A stretch of 64,000 nucleotides of DNA from Armatimonadota bacterium (lineage in GTDB: Bacteria > Armatimonadota > HRBIN16), in assembly GCA_026003195.1 (NCBI GenBank), contig BPGU01000001.1, forward strand, positions 479,298-543,297, in the 5' to 3' direction. This document shows positions 21,081-30,451 of this stretch, one piece after another. The notes beneath the pieces are model-generated. The model ran no database searches. It saw nothing but the letters and a program-made list of their open reading frames with translations, and was not told the DNA's origin. Each line of letters begins with the position of its first letter. Positions within the stretch are counted from its first letter, which is position 1. The translations under genes were made by a program, and so were the position numbers.

Positions 21081-22637
21081 ATGGAAACGACGACACCCGG
21101 GTTGCTGACGCTCATCATCTTTCTGCCGCTGGCGGGGGCGCTGGTGCTGCTGCTGGTGCCCCGCGAGAGCAAAGAGACCATCCGCTGGTTCACTCTGGCG
21201 GTGACGGCGCTGGTTTTCGTGCTGTCTCTGCGGCTCTATTTCGGCTTTGACGCTGCCAGCGCAGGGATGCAGTTCCGCGAATTTGCGCTGTGGATGCCGC
21301 AGTTCGGTGTCCACTACCACCTGGGCATCGACGGCATTAGCCTCTGGTTAGTGCTGTTGACCACTTTCCTGTCGGTGCTGGCGGTGGCTTTCTCGTGGGT
21401 GGTGGAAGAACGGGTGAAAGAGTACATGTTCTTCATGCTGCTGTTAGAGACGGGGATGCTGGGCGTGTTCTGCGCGCTGGACCTGGTGCTGTTCTATGTG
21501 TTCTGGGAAGCGATGCTGGTGCCGATGTATTTCCTCATCGGTATGTGGGGTGGAGAACGGCGCATTTACGCGGCGATTAAGTTCTTCCTGTTCACCTTCT
21601 TTGGCAGCATCCTGATGCTGGTAGCGATTGTGGCGCTGTATTATCTGCATCGCGACATGACGGGCGTCGCCACTTTTGACCTGCTGAAAATCCAGCAGGC
21701 GCTGGCAACCAGCCCTCTGGACCTGAACGTGCAGCTCTGGCTGTTTGCCGCGTTCGCGCTGGCTTTTGCGATCAAAGTGCCCATGTTCCCGTTCCATACC
21801 TGGTTGCCCGATGCGCACGTGGAAGCACCCACGGCGGGGTCGGTGATTCTGGCGGGCGTGCTGCTGAAGATGGGAACCTACGGCTTCCTGCGCTTCTGCC
21901 TGCCGCTGTTCCCGGACGCCTCGCAGGTCGCCGCTCCCTTGATGCTGACCTTAGCGGTCATTGGCATCATCTATGGAGCAATCGTGGCAGCGGTGCAGCC
22001 CGACGTGAAGAAACTGGTGGCATACTCCAGCGTGAGCCACCTCGGCTTCGTGATGTTAGGGCTGTTCGCGCTGAACGCGCAGGGATTGACAGGCAGTATC
22101 CTGCAGCAGGTGAATCACGGCATCAGCACGGGCGCACTGTTCTTACTGGTGGGCATGATTTACGAGCGTAGGCACACGCGCCTGATTGCCGAGTTCGGTG
22201 GACTGAAGCGGGTCATGCCCGTCTACGCAGCGTTCTTCCTGCTGGTGATGCTGTCCTCGGTAGGGTTGCCGTCTACCAACGGCTTCGTCGGGGAGTTCCT
22301 GACCCTGCTGGGCGGCTTTGCGGTGAATATTCCCCTGACCGTTATCGCGGCGTCGGGTGTGATTCTGGCGGCGGTGTATCTGTTGTGGATGTTCCAGCGG
22401 GTGTTCTATGGTGAGCCGTCGGAGAAGAACGCTAGCCTGCCCGACCTGAACCTGCGCGAAATCGCCATTTTAGTGCCGATTGTGGTGCTTATCTTCTGGA
22501 TTGGGCTGTATCCGAGCACTTTCACCGATATGATGAAGGCGTCAGTGGATAACCTGATCCGACAGGTAAACGGCGATGCCGGTGCGGCATGGCTGGCACA
22601 GATGGGCAAGACGATCCAAACGGCAACCATGCGTTAA
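21081..22637 (+). CDS. nuoM: NADH-quinone oxidoreductase subunit M
   Basis: Antiporter-like proton-pumping subunit, 518 residues. Landmarks: [38 protein letters not shown] with the key Glu, [35 protein letters not shown] and [17 protein letters not shown] 21081. Followed 20 bp later by the UroD-like gene rather than nuoN. Confidence 0.97.
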   Translation: METTTPGLLTLIIFLPLAGALVLLLVPRESKETIRWFTLAVTALVFVLSLRLYFGFDAASAGMQFREFALWMPQFGVHYHLGIDGISLWLVLLTTFLSVLAVAFSWVVEERVKEYMFFMLLLETGMLGVFCALDLVLFYVFWEAMLVPMYFLIGMWGGERRIYAAIKFFLFTFFGSILMLVAIVALYYLHRDMTGVATFDLLKIQQALATSPLDLNVQLWLFAAFALAFAIKVPMFPFHTWLPDAHVEAPTAGSVILAGVLLKMGTYGFLRFCLPLFPDASQVAAPLMLTLAVIGIIYGAIVAAVQPDVKKLVAYSSVSHLGFVMLGLFALNAQGLTGSILQQVNHGISTGALFLLVGMIYERRHTRLIAEFGGLKRVMPVYAAFFLLVMLSSVGLPSTNGFVGEFLTLLGGFAVNIPLTVIAASGVILAAVYLLWMFQRVFYGEPSEKNASLPDLNLREIAILVPIVVLIFWIGLYPSTFTDMMKASVDNLIRQVNGDAGAAWLAQMGKTIQTATMR

Positions 22638-22657
22638 CCTCAAGGGAGGGGGTAACA

Positions 22658-23593
22658 ATGACCAAATTCGAACGTATTCAGGCAGCGATACGGGGTGAGG
22701 CGGTAGACCATGTACCTTATAGCCTGTGGTACCACTTCCGGCTGAACCCACCGGCGGGCGAGACGCTGGCGCACGCGGAGCTGGAGTTCTATGCCCGGTA
22801 CGACCCTGACTTGCTGAAGGTGATGCACGACATCCCGTATGAGATGCCTCTGGGCATGGCATCCATCCATTCCATAGACGACTGGGCGAAACTGCCGGTG
22901 CTGCCCCCCGATAAGGGCAACTTTGGCGAGCAACTGGCGGCGCTGCGCATCATCCAGCGACGCAAAGGCGACGATGCGCCGATGGTGGACACGGTATTCA
23001 ATGTGTTTGCCTATGCGCAGAAGATTTCGCAGCAGCAGATGCTGAACCATCTGCGCCAGAACCCGGATGCAGTGCGCATCGGGTTGGAACGTGTCGCGCA
23101 GTCGCTGGCAGGCTACGCGAAGAAACTGGCGGAGGAGGGTATCGGCACCTATCTGGCGGTGGCAGGTGCCAGTGCAGACCTGGCGACGCCGGAGGAGTAC
23201 GAGCGCTACTTCCTGCCACTGGACGAGATGGTGCTGGAGGCGGCGCAGGGTGCACCGGTCAACGTGCTGCACATTCACGGGGAGAACATCTACTTCGACC
23301 TGTTGCTACCTCTCACTGCGAAGGCACATGTGCTTTCATGGAGCAACCGTATCACCGCCCCGTCTATCCCTGAGGCGCGGCTGAAGTACACCGGCTGCAT
23401 CATGGCAGGGGTGGACGAGGTGAATATCAAAAGCCTGACGGTAGAGCAGGTCAAGCAGCAGGTGCGTGAAACCATCGAGCAGACGCGCGGCAGGGGCATT
23501 ATCGTCGCGCCGGGTTGCGCCGTACCCACCGATACGCCGCCTGAACTGCTGCTGGCGATTCGTGAAGCTGTTCTGGAAGCGGGAGGGGCATGA
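22658..23593 (+). CDS. Uroporphyrinogen decarboxylase-family protein (likely methyltransferase branch)
   Basis: 311-residue TIM-barrel protein of the UROD/MtaA superfamily. The N-terminus MTKFERIQAAIRGEAVDHVP is the methyltransferase-type opening and the PxWxxRQAGR active-site motif of true HemE is absent. Later landmarks are LHIHGENIYFDLL, GVDEVNIK and RGIIVAPGCAVPTDTPPE. ATG 22658 follows GGGAGGGGG. It lies inside the nuo operon between nuoM and nuoN, same strand, its stop overlapping the nuoN start, so it is translated with complex I. Substrate unknown; corrinoid methyltransfer is the family precedent, haem synthesis less likely. Confidence 0.8.
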   Translation: MTKFERIQAAIRGEAVDHVPYSLWYHFRLNPPAGETLAHAELEFYARYDPDLLKVMHDIPYEMPLGMASIHSIDDWAKLPVLPPDKGNFGEQLAALRIIQRRKGDDAPMVDTVFNVFAYAQKISQQQMLNHLRQNPDAVRIGLERVAQSLAGYAKKLAEEGIGTYLAVAGASADLATPEEYERYFLPLDEMVLEAAQGAPVNVLHIHGENIYFDLLLPLTAKAHVLSWSNRITAPSIPEARLKYTGCIMAGVDEVNIKSLTVEQVKQQVRETIEQTRGRGIIVAPGCAVPTDTPPELLLAIREAVLEAGGA

Positions 23594-25095
23594 GGATGAC
23601 AGGCTATCCGCCGTTGCCATCGGATATCTGGTTCGCGGCGATTGCTCCAGAGCTGGCGCTGGTGCTGACCGCGATGGTCGTTCTACTACTGGGAATATCA
23701 CTGCGGTACCACTCGTACGCGCCTCTGGTGGTTCTCAGCCTGGTGGGCATTGCAGTGAGCGCGGGGCTGGCGGTTGCCTTCTGGGCACAGCCTCGCGAGG
23801 CTTTTGCCTCTACGGTTCTGAGCGACCAGTTTGCACAGGTGGTGCGCGTGATACTGCTGGGCATCGCGGCAATCGCAGTGTTGATGGCGGAACCGTACAT
23901 GCAGGAGAGGCGGATTTTCTTCCCCGAGTATTTCGCTCTGGTGCTCTTCTCCACGGCGGGTGGGATGGTGATGGCAGCGGCGCAGAACCTGATGGTGTTG
24001 TTCATCGGGTTAGAGATACTCTCGCTGTCGATGTATGTGATGGCAGGGTTGGCTCGCACCGACACGCGCTCTGAGGAGGCGGCGTTGAAGTACTTCCTGC
24101 TGGGGGCGTTCGCGTCGGGATTTCTGCTGTACGGCATCGCGTTGATTTACGGCGCATCGGGCACGACGAACCTCAACGAGCTGATGCCCGCGCTCTTCTC
24201 GCCTTCGCCCGAAAAGCGACTGCTGTTGTACGGCGGGTTGGCGCTGTTGTTGGTAGGATTGGGCTTCAAAGCGGCGCTCGTGCCGTTCCATATGTGGACG
24301 CCCGACGTGTATGAAGGCGCACCGACGGCAGCGGCAGCCTTTATGGCTTCGGCAGCCAAAACAGCCGCGTTCGCCGCTTTCATCCGCGTGGCGGTGGCTT
24401 TCCAGCCTGCGAGCGCGTTGTGGATGGTGGTGCTGGCGGTGCTGGCTATCCTCACGATGAGCGTGGGCAATCTGCTTGCGCTCGCCCAGACTAATTTGAA
24501 ACGGATGCTGGCGTATTCCAGCATCGCGCATGCGGGCTACCTGCTGGTGGGTGTGGTGGCGGTGAGCAACTTCGCCTCCGCACGGGCGGGCATCAGCGCC
24601 GTGCTCTACTACTTCATCGCCTACGCGCTGATGACAATGGGTGCCTTCGCGGTAGCATCGTTGATGGCGCATGAAGGCAGGGAGAGCAACCTCATTGAGG
24701 ACCTGGCAGGCTTGGGCACGCGCAGTCCACACGCGGCGGCGATGATGACCGTATTCATGCTGTCGCTGGCGGGCATCCCCGCCACTGCTGGCTTTCTGGG
24801 CAAGTTCTTCCTGTTCAACGCCGCAGTGCAGCAGGGGGCGATAGGACTTCTGCTGGCGATTGTGCTGGCGGTGAACAGCGTTATCTCCGCATTCTATTAC
24901 CTGCGGCTGATTGTGGTGATGTATTTCCGCCCGGCGGAGCTCCCTGCGTTGCCGAGAGCGGGGTTCGGTCTGCAGCTGGCGATTGCGTTGTGTATGGTCG
25001 GCAGTCTGTTGTTCGGATTGTACCCGCTGGGATGGGAGCAGGCGCAGCAGGCGGCGGAGGGTGTGGTACGTGTCGTGCAAACGGTGCGGCGGTGA
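23590..25095 (+). CDS. nuoN: NADH-quinone oxidoreductase subunit N
   Basis: Antiporter-like proton-pumping subunit, 501 residues, about 14 helices. Landmarks: MVLFIGLEILSLSMYVMAGL, EEAALKYFLLGAFASGFLLY, KAALVPFHMWTPDVYEGAPT and LAYSSIAHAGYLLVGV, FLGKFFLFNAA. ATG 23590 overlaps the UroD-like stop; a second in-frame ATG lies two codons on. Last gene of the nuo operon. Confidence 0.96.
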   Translation: MRMTGYPPLPSDIWFAAIAPELALVLTAMVVLLLGISLRYHSYAPLVVLSLVGIAVSAGLAVAFWAQPREAFASTVLSDQFAQVVRVILLGIAAIAVLMAEPYMQERRIFFPEYFALVLFSTAGGMVMAAAQNLMVLFIGLEILSLSMYVMAGLARTDTRSEEAALKYFLLGAFASGFLLYGIALIYGASGTTNLNELMPALFSPSPEKRLLLYGGLALLLVGLGFKAALVPFHMWTPDVYEGAPTAAAAFMASAAKTAAFAAFIRVAVAFQPASALWMVVLAVLAILTMSVGNLLALAQTNLKRMLAYSSIAHAGYLLVGVVAVSNFASARAGISAVLYYFIAYALMTMGAFAVASLMAHEGRESNLIEDLAGLGTRSPHAAAMMTVFMLSLAGIPATAGFLGKFFLFNAAVQQGAIGLLLAIVLAVNSVISAFYYLRLIVVMYFRPAELPALPRAGFGLQLAIALCMVGSLLFGLYPLGWEQAQQAAEGVVRVVQTVRR

Positions 25096-25166
25096 CGCCT
25101 TCTGCGCCCACGAAGATGGTTTCGGGTGCTGCTGCTCCCTCGCAAGAGCACGAAGAAAGCTCGGTA

Positions 25167-25182
25167 GGAACCTCGCCCTCCA
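25167..25182 (+). repeat. Short intergenic repeat, copy 1 (partial)
   Basis: GGAACCTCGCCCTCCA in the gap between convergent nuoN and serS. It shares the core CCTCGCCCTCCA with near-identical 20-bp elements at 30355 and 43880, all intergenic and in the same orientation. This copy has a diverged left half. Confidence 0.4.
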
Positions 25183-25237
25183 CAGGGTGAAGAATGAGGA
25201 TCATGCCTGACACACTCCTCTGCGCGAGGACATCTCT

Positions 25238-26527
25238 TCATTCCAGAATGCCGTCTACCCCGATGCGCGTGGCGTTGTGCAGGTAGGGACGCAGCACATC
25301 GGGTATGCGAATCGTCCCATCCGGCTGCTGGTAGTTCTCCATGACCGCAATCATCAGGCGAGGCAGAGCCAGCCCCGAGCCGTTGAGCGTATGCACGTAC
25401 TCCGGCTTTGCGCCCGGTGCAGGACGGTAGCGGATGTTGGCGCGGCGTGCCTGGAAGTCGCGGAAATTGGAGCAGGAGCTCACCTCCAGCCACTCCTGAC
25501 AGCCTGCCGCCCATACCTCGATATCGTACTTCATCGCCGCGACGAAGCTCAGGTCGCCCGTGCACATCTGCACCCAGCGGAAGGGCAGTTTCAGCTGGCG
25601 ACATACATCGGAAGCATCCTCGATGAGCTTCATCAGCTCCTCGTCAGAGGTGTGTGGCTCTACAAACTTCACCAGCTCCACCTTGTCGAACTGGTGTCCG
25701 CGTTTGATGCCGCGCACATCGCGTCCAGCGGACATCTTCTCGCGGCGGAAGCAGGCGGTGTAGGCGACATAGTAGATGGGTAGCTGCTCCTTTTCCAGAA
25801 TCTCTTCGCGGTGCAGGTTGGTGACGGGTACCTCCGCCGTCGGGATGAGCCAGAAATCCTCCTCAGCGTCGTGGTACAGGTTATCCCCGAATTTGGGCAG
25901 GTTGCCCGTGCCGTAAAGACACTCCGATTTGACCAGATAGGGTGGGTATACCTCCGTATAGCCATGCTGACGGGTGTGCAGGTCGAGCATCCACGTAATG
26001 AGTGCGCGCTGTAACGCCGCGCCCGCCTTCTTCAGGATGTAAAAGCGCGAACCGCTAATCTTGATGCCCCGTTCGAAGTCCAGAATGCCCAGTTGTTCGC
26101 CCAGATCCCAGTGCGGCTTGGGGGTGAAGTCGAACTGCGGAAGTTCGCCCTCGGTTTTCACCACCACGTTCTCGCTCTCATCTTTGCCGATGGGCACGTC
26201 GGGGTGGGGGAGGTTGGGCACTTCGAGCATGCGCGCGTGGAAGGTCTGTTCCACCTCTTCCAGCTCTTTCTCCAGCTGCGCAATCTGGTCGCCTACCTGC
26301 CGCATCTGGGCGATTCGGGCGTTGCGCTCTTCGGGGTCTTTGATTTGGGGAATCTGTTTGGAGACGGTGTTGCGCTCCGCCCGCAGAGCCTCCACCTGAG
26401 AGATAATCTCGCGTCGGCGAGCGTCCAGCTGCAGGATCTCGTCGATGAGCGCAGGGTCAGCGCCCACCTTCTGCAGACCGTCTTTGACGAAATCGGGTTG
26501 TTCGCGGATGAGACGAATATCCAGCAT
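25238..26527 (-). CDS. serS: Serine--tRNA ligase
   Basis: Class II aminoacyl-tRNA synthetase charging tRNA-Ser, cytoplasmic dimer. The 429-residue protein opens with [18 protein letters not shown] and an N-terminal coiled coil (about residues 30-110) that binds the tRNA long arm. Motif 2 is [21 protein letters not shown]; motif 3 is [22 protein letters not shown] 26527. Convergent with nuoN; the gap holds only a short repeat. Confidence 0.97.
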   Translation of the reverse strand: MLDIRLIREQPDFVKDGLQKVGADPALIDEILQLDARRREIISQVEALRAERNTVSKQIPQIKDPEERNARIAQMRQVGDQIAQLEKELEEVEQTFHARMLEVPNLPHPDVPIGKDESENVVVKTEGELPQFDFTPKPHWDLGEQLGILDFERGIKISGSRFYILKKAGAALQRALITWMLDLHTRQHGYTEVYPPYLVKSECLYGTGNLPKFGDNLYHDAEEDFWLIPTAEVPVTNLHREEILEKEQLPIYYVAYTACFRREKMSAGRDVRGIKRGHQFDKVELVKFVEPHTSDEELMKLIEDASDVCRQLKLPFRWVQMCTGDLSFVAAMKYDIEVWAAGCQEWLEVSSCSNFRDFQARRANIRYRPAPGAKPEYVHTLNGSGLALPRLMIAVMENYQQPDGTIRIPDVLRPYLHNATRIGVDGILE

Positions 26528-26592
26528 GAGCCTTTGCCTTCCCCTCGTCCAGAGTGTTGCGGTAATAGTATATCAGCTCCTGCTGAAATTTG

Positions 26593-27816
26593 TCAGGACG
26601 GACGGCTGGGGAGGTGCGGTACCAGCCCCATATCGCCCGGCTGCTCGCGCCGCAGGCGTCCCTCGGGAAACGGTGCGCCACCGTCGTCCTGACTGTTGGG
26701 ACCCAGACTGTACAGCACGTAGCTATTACCTTGCGGTCGGTACACAAAAGGCTTGCTGGAAAACGGGTCGTTGAAGTACGGGCTTGCTCCTAAATCTTTC
26801 AGCGAAGCTGGATATCGCCCATGTGTTTTGCGGTATGCTTCCAGACGCAGGGCAGTGTAGAGCAGACGCAGGCGCGTGCGCACATAGGTGTAGCGTGCCA
26901 CGATAAGGGCAACACCTGCTGGCTCGCGTACCACCATTTCACGCTCCAACTGTTGGAGTGCGGGTGGATAGTCTACAAATTGTTGCTGAGGATAGGGTAG
27001 CATTGCTTGCTGGAGCCACTGCTGGACATATTGTTTCGCTGCTTCAGAGAGGGGTGCTTTGGGCATGTAGAGCATCGTGCGTTCCAGATCGGACTTTGGC
27101 AGGTCAAGGCGAAATCCGCGTCGGGATTGTTCCTGGACGATGCGCTGCCAGCCGGTGAGCCACACGCGGAATTCCTGTTGTAACAGCACTTCGAGAGGGT
27201 ACTCCTCTTTCAGCAGCTGCTCCAATCGGCGTGCGCCACGTTCCGCGTCCTGTGCGCTCAGACGGGAGATAATCGCTGGTATTGCCGGAAATATCTCACT
27301 ATACGCCATGAACTGATAAGTGAGATGTAGCCCATTGCCGCCGTACAGCACTTTTTCGAAGAAATGAAAGGCATCCATGTATGTATCCAGCGCCTGTCCA
27401 TACTTACCTTGCTGTTCCAGAGATTTGGCTTGAGCCACGAAAAGGCGAGCAAGCTGGCGATAGTTATCGACGGTGGGGTCCCCTATACGATACTCCAGAT
27501 GGTCTACCCAGGTGATTTTCTGAAGCAGTTCCTGTGCTTTACGCAACACTTCGCGATTGGCTTGCAATACCGGTTCTTTTTCAGCGGGGGTGCCGTAGTC
27601 GGGTATCTGGGAAAGTGTGATTAGCCTGCCCGCCTCCCGAACGCTGGTGACGCAGGAGATAAGTTCTGAATACGCATTGTTGGCAGGCGGCGGAGGCAAA
27701 GGGGGTAGCGAAAAACGAGGTGCCGGGTTGCGACTGAGCACAAATAACCCATACCCTACCCAGCTGAGCAACGCAATCCCGGCTATCAACCCAATGAAGG
27801 CTATCGCTTTTTTCAT
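26593..27816 (-). CDS. Membrane-anchored hypothetical protein with pseudopilin-like C-terminus
   Basis: Not a family I can name. The 407-residue protein has one N-terminal helix (residues about 5-27), a proline-rich linker (LPPLPPPPANNAY), then a long helical region. The C-terminal 70 residues (HGRYPASLKDLG, YFNDPFSSKPFVYR, YVLYSLGPNSQDDGG) resemble the C-terminal part of type II secretion pseudopilins such as GspG, including the Asp-rich calcium loop. It probably sits outside the membrane. Same strand as the small protein at 27832 and the prepilin at 28094, so a link to pilus-like secretion is inferred. Confidence 0.65.
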   Translation of the reverse strand: MKKAIAFIGLIAGIALLSWVGYGLFVLSRNPAPRFSLPPLPPPPANNAYSELISCVTSVREAGRLITLSQIPDYGTPAEKEPVLQANREVLRKAQELLQKITWVDHLEYRIGDPTVDNYRQLARLFVAQAKSLEQQGKYGQALDTYMDAFHFFEKVLYGGNGLHLTYQFMAYSEIFPAIPAIISRLSAQDAERGARRLEQLLKEEYPLEVLLQQEFRVWLTGWQRIVQEQSRRGFRLDLPKSDLERTMLYMPKAPLSEAAKQYVQQWLQQAMLPYPQQQFVDYPPALQQLEREMVVREPAGVALIVARYTYVRTRLRLLYTALRLEAYRKTHGRYPASLKDLGASPYFNDPFSSKPFVYRPQGNSYVLYSLGPNSQDDGGAPFPEGRLRREQPGDMGLVPHLPSRPS

Positions 27817-27831
27817 CCTGCTGTTATCCCG

Positions 27832-28035
27832 TTACTTTTCCTGCTCCATACGCTGTCGGATGTTCTGGAACTGTGGAGGCGTATAGGGGGTAATGTTCGG
27901 ACCCGAACCAGACTGATAAGTTGCCTGGCTTTGTTTGCGTTTTTCCTGCACGTATCCGAAAGCCTGCCACAGCACCAGCAAGATGGCAATGGTGAACAGG
28001 ATGATGTGCCACGGCTTGATTTGGTTCTGTTTCAT
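27832..28035 (-). CDS. Small membrane-anchored protein
   Basis: 67 residues: a short basic N-terminus (MKQNQIKPWH), one hydrophobic helix (about residues 11-29), then a polar tail with Pro, Gln and Asn (GSGPNITPYTPPQFQNIRQR). ATG 28035 is preceded by GGAGGAGAGG. It lies 15 bp upstream of the 26593-27816 gene and downstream of the prepilin, on the same strand. No known family recognised; a prepilin-associated accessory protein is possible. Confidence 0.65.
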   Translation of the reverse strand: MKQNQIKPWHIILFTIAILLVLWQAFGYVQEKRKQSQATYQSGSGPNITPYTPPQFQNIRQRMEQEK

Positions 28036-28054
28036 CCTCTCCTCCTTGAAGGGT

Positions 28055-28079
28055 AGCCCCTGCCGGACAGGCAGGGGCT
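28055..28079. terminator. 10-bp GC-rich hairpin after the prepilin gene
   Basis: AGCCCCTGCC (28055-28064), 5-nt loop, GGCAGGGGCT (28070-28079): perfect stem just downstream of the prepilin stop on the minus strand. No U-tract follows, so it may act as a partial terminator or as an mRNA 3'-end stabiliser separating the prepilin from the downstream small gene. Confidence 0.5.
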
Positions 28080-28093
28080 GACCATCGCGATGC

Positions 28094-28951
28094 TCAGTCC
28101 TGATAGCGCGTCCACATGTTGGGCGTGGTCTTGCGGAAGAACTTGACGTGCCCATCGGCGAGCACATAGTTTGCTCCGCCTGTGTGTTTTTTCGCGACGC
28201 GCCCGGTCTTCTCGCCAGCGATATAGCACCCGCTTCCACGGTAGTCGTTGCCGTAGGTGTCGAACTCTACGTCGGTATCACGCGGGAAGCGGAACGCCGC
28301 TACTGTGCCGGACGGGTTGCCGGTCTGTGGGCAGTTGGGATCGCCATCGAAAATGGCGATGGTGTTCGCTACGTCCTCGATTGCAGCCAGTGTGGCACCC
28401 ACATCCATTACGGTATCGTCTATTGCCGGGATGTAGATAGAGTGACTGACGATACCATGGTAACAGTTCAATCCGGTGTTGCAATCGCACTTGCTGCAGA
28501 ACTGGTTCGCGTCGTTGTAGCCCTCGTTAATCAGGTAACCCAACCGCCATGGGCGCACCGAGGTGCCCAGTTCCTGTCCTAGCGGCGTGCCGTACATGGA
28601 TGCTACCGGTGCGCAGTTCAGGCGCGTGCCATCATGCGCAAAAATGCGGTTGTTGCTGGGACAGGCGAACAGCTGCTGGTTCTTCACGTAGGGATAGATC
28701 ATGTCCATCCAGGTGAACCTGGGGCACTGTCCCCACGTGTTTGGATAGCTGTAGGAGCCGACGTAAGTCTCATCGTAGTCCTGCGCGTACATCAGTGCCC
28801 CCAGCCCTATCTGCTTCAGATTGCTCAAGCACGATGCCGCACGCGCCTTTTCCCGTGCCTGGGCGAACACAGGGAACAGGATGGCTGCCAGTATCGCGAT
28901 AATCGCGATAACCACCAGCAGCTCAATCAGTGTGAATGCGCGGTGTTTCAT
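28094..28951 (-). CDS. Type IV-type prepilin, H-X9-DG family
   Basis: Major-pseudopilin-like secreted protein, 285 residues. A short basic leader (MKHRA) precedes the cleavage/methylation motif [20 protein letters not shown]; cleavage would be before the Phe with Glu at mature position 5. Then come [20 protein letters not shown] and AQDYDE. The C-terminus carries H-x9-DG ([19 protein letters not shown]). Several Cys pairs in the globular part ([12 protein letters not shown]) suggest disulfides. ATG 28951 follows AGGAGG; the frame is open 24 codons further upstream. The AQDYDE version is the one I associate with Armatimonadota, where such genes are highly multiplied. Confidence 0.92.
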   Translation of the reverse strand: MKHRAFTLIELLVVIAIIAILAAILFPVFAQAREKARAASCLSNLKQIGLGALMYAQDYDETYVGSYSYPNTWGQCPRFTWMDMIYPYVKNQQLFACPSNNRIFAHDGTRLNCAPVASMYGTPLGQELGTSVRPWRLGYLINEGYNDANQFCSKCDCNTGLNCYHGIVSHSIYIPAIDDTVMDVGATLAAIEDVANTIAIFDGDPNCPQTGNPSGTVAAFRFPRDTDVEFDTYGNDYRGSGCYIAGEKTGRVAKKHTGGANYVLADGHVKFFRKTTPNMWTRYQD

Positions 28952-29025
28952 GATTGTGTGCCTCCTTCTACAGATGTGATTTTTAGTTAATTTATAGCTA
29001 GCACCACCAGTGCTTGCTACCATCT

Positions 29026-29055
29026 ATTTTAGCAGTGCTAAGTAAAGCATGTCAA
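29026..29055 (-). promoter_or_regulatory. Promoter of the prepilin gene with palindromic spacer
   Basis: On the minus strand TTGACA (29055-29050) and TAAAAT (29031-29026) are 18 bp apart. The perfect palindrome TTAGCA-G-TGCTAA (29029-29041) lies between them, overlapping the -10, where a repressor or activator could act. A second near-palindrome with 9-bp arms (8 of 9 paired) lies at 28995-29017 in the leader. Confidence 0.6.
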
Positions 29056-29120
29056 TAGTCTTTCTACATTTTTTTGCTAAAAAAGCCAGAATCTCAAAAG
29101 TGCTTTGCTGCCGCTCTCCG

Positions 29121-30203
29121 TCACACTACACCGCTGGAACCGCGTATTGCCAGGCGCACCGGCAGTTTGATAACACGCTCTGCAGGCGTGTGCCCCTCGA
29201 TAATCTCTATCAACAACCTGGCAGCTATCCGTCCCATTTCGGAGGCGGGTTGTTCTACCGTGCTTAAAGGTGGTTCCGTCAGCTGGGTGAAAGGTGTGCC
29301 ATCGTAGCCGATGATCGCCACATCGTCCGGCACATGCAGACCCACATCTTTGACCGCGCGCAGTACACCCACTGCAGACACATCGTTCGCAGCAAAGATG
29401 GCGGTGGGCGGTTCTGACAGCTGCAACAGTTCCTGAGCGATTTCGTAAGACCTTTGCTCCAGAAAGCCGCTTTCGCGAACCAGCTCAGGCATTATCGGCA
29501 GCCCTGCTTCCTGCATCGCGCGCTGGAAGCCGCGCAGACGGTCACAGGCGTTGGGGATATTGAGTGTGCCGTGCAGGTGTGCAATGCGTCGGTGTCCCTG
29601 TTCGATCAGGTGTCTGGTGGCAAGGTAGCCCCCCATCTCGTTGTCTGCATCCACGGCGACCATCTTCTCGCCAAACACTTGCTGTGCTCCGACGGCAGCA
29701 AGGGGAATACCAGAATCGCTCAGCTCCTTGAGCAGAGGTTCGTCCTTGTAGGGTGCGAGGATAATCAAGCCTTCCAGTCGCCCGCTATATACCGCGTTGA
29801 GGCACATCTCGCGCACATCCTCGCTCATCGCGTAAATCATCAGGTGGTAGCCCTGGGTGAAGCCGGTATCGGCGATTCCGCGCATCACTTCGGAGGACCA
29901 CCAGCCTGCCAGCACGGAGTGCCGCACGTAAAGCTGGAGGATACCCAGTGTTCGGCTTCGCATCCCTGCCAGACGACGTGCGGCTTCGTTGGGGTAGTAG
30001 TTCAACTCGCGGGCAATGCGCAGGATTTCAGCGCGGATAGGCGCGCTGACCCGCGCTCCGGCTTTGTTGTTGAGCACATACGAAACGGTTGCCTGGGAGA
30101 CGCCAACGCGCTCGGCGATGGTTTGCATCGTCACACGCCCGCTGGGGCGTCTGCCTTTTCGTTTCTTTGTTGGAACCAGACTGGAGTTTTCAGCCATGTC
30201 CAT
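29121..30203 (-). CDS. LacI-family transcriptional regulator
   Basis: 360-residue sugar-responsive repressor. After a basic N-terminal stretch (KKRKGRRP) comes the LacI helix-turn-helix, MQTIAERVGVSQATVSYVLN, with the hinge helix NEAARRLAGMRSRTLGIL. The rest is a periplasmic-binding-protein-like sensor (AVDADNEMGGYLATRHLIEQ, FAANDVSAVGVLRA, IIGYDGTPFTQLTEPPLST). The extra 20 residues before the HTH are unusual. It is divergent from the DapA-family gene at 30452, and its own promoter is overlapped by a perfect inverted repeat, suggesting autoregulation. Confidence 0.93.
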   Translation of the reverse strand: MDMAENSSLVPTKKRKGRRPSGRVTMQTIAERVGVSQATVSYVLNNKAGARVSAPIRAEILRIARELNYYPNEAARRLAGMRSRTLGILQLYVRHSVLAGWWSSEVMRGIADTGFTQGYHLMIYAMSEDVREMCLNAVYSGRLEGLIILAPYKDEPLLKELSDSGIPLAAVGAQQVFGEKMVAVDADNEMGGYLATRHLIEQGHRRIAHLHGTLNIPNACDRLRGFQRAMQEAGLPIMPELVRESGFLEQRSYEIAQELLQLSEPPTAIFAANDVSAVGVLRAVKDVGLHVPDDVAIIGYDGTPFTQLTEPPLSTVEQPASEMGRIAARLLIEIIEGHTPAERVIKLPVRLAIRGSSGVV

Positions 30204-30230
30204 CTGAGCGCAGCCTCACGGTTTTGCGCT

Positions 30231-30275
30231 TAATCAAGATGTTTTGATTATATCTTGCCGTGCCAGAGCTGTCAA
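30231..30275 (-). promoter_or_regulatory. Consensus sigma-70 promoter and operator of the LacI-family gene
   Basis: On the minus strand TTGACA (30275-30270) and TATAAT (30252-30247) are separated by exactly 17 bp, both hexamers perfect. The inverted repeat TAATCAA-gatgtt-TTGATTA (30231-30250) overlaps the -10 and the expected start point. This is the geometry of a repressor operator; the adjacent LacI-family protein is the obvious ligand. The operator's A+T-rich arms are not the usual central-CG LacI type, so the assignment is inferred. Confidence 0.8.
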
Positions 30276-30354
30276 GGGGTTTTGCGTCGCTTCAGCAAAA
30301 ATGGAAAAAATCTTGTTCCAGGGGCATATTGGCGAATAGCGGTTTGTCAAAGGG

Positions 30355-30374
30355 GCGGGAGTCTCGCCCTCCAG
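30355..30374 (+). repeat. Short intergenic repeat, copy 2
   Basis: 20-bp element identical at 19 of 20 positions to the copy at 43880-43899. Lies in the leader region between the LacI-family gene and the DapA-family gene. It is a weak palindrome (GGGAG against CTCC). Confidence 0.55.
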
Positions 30375-30451
30375 CGACGACTTCTGACAGACTATCGCAG
30401 GCAGGAATCCCTCTTCCGATGCGGAATGCAACAATCGGGAGGGTAGAGCAG

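Noticed and set aside
22658..23593. UroD-like gene as hemE
   Set aside because: The N-terminal PxWxxRQAGR motif needed for uroporphyrinogen binding is absent and the N-terminus is of the methyltransferase type.
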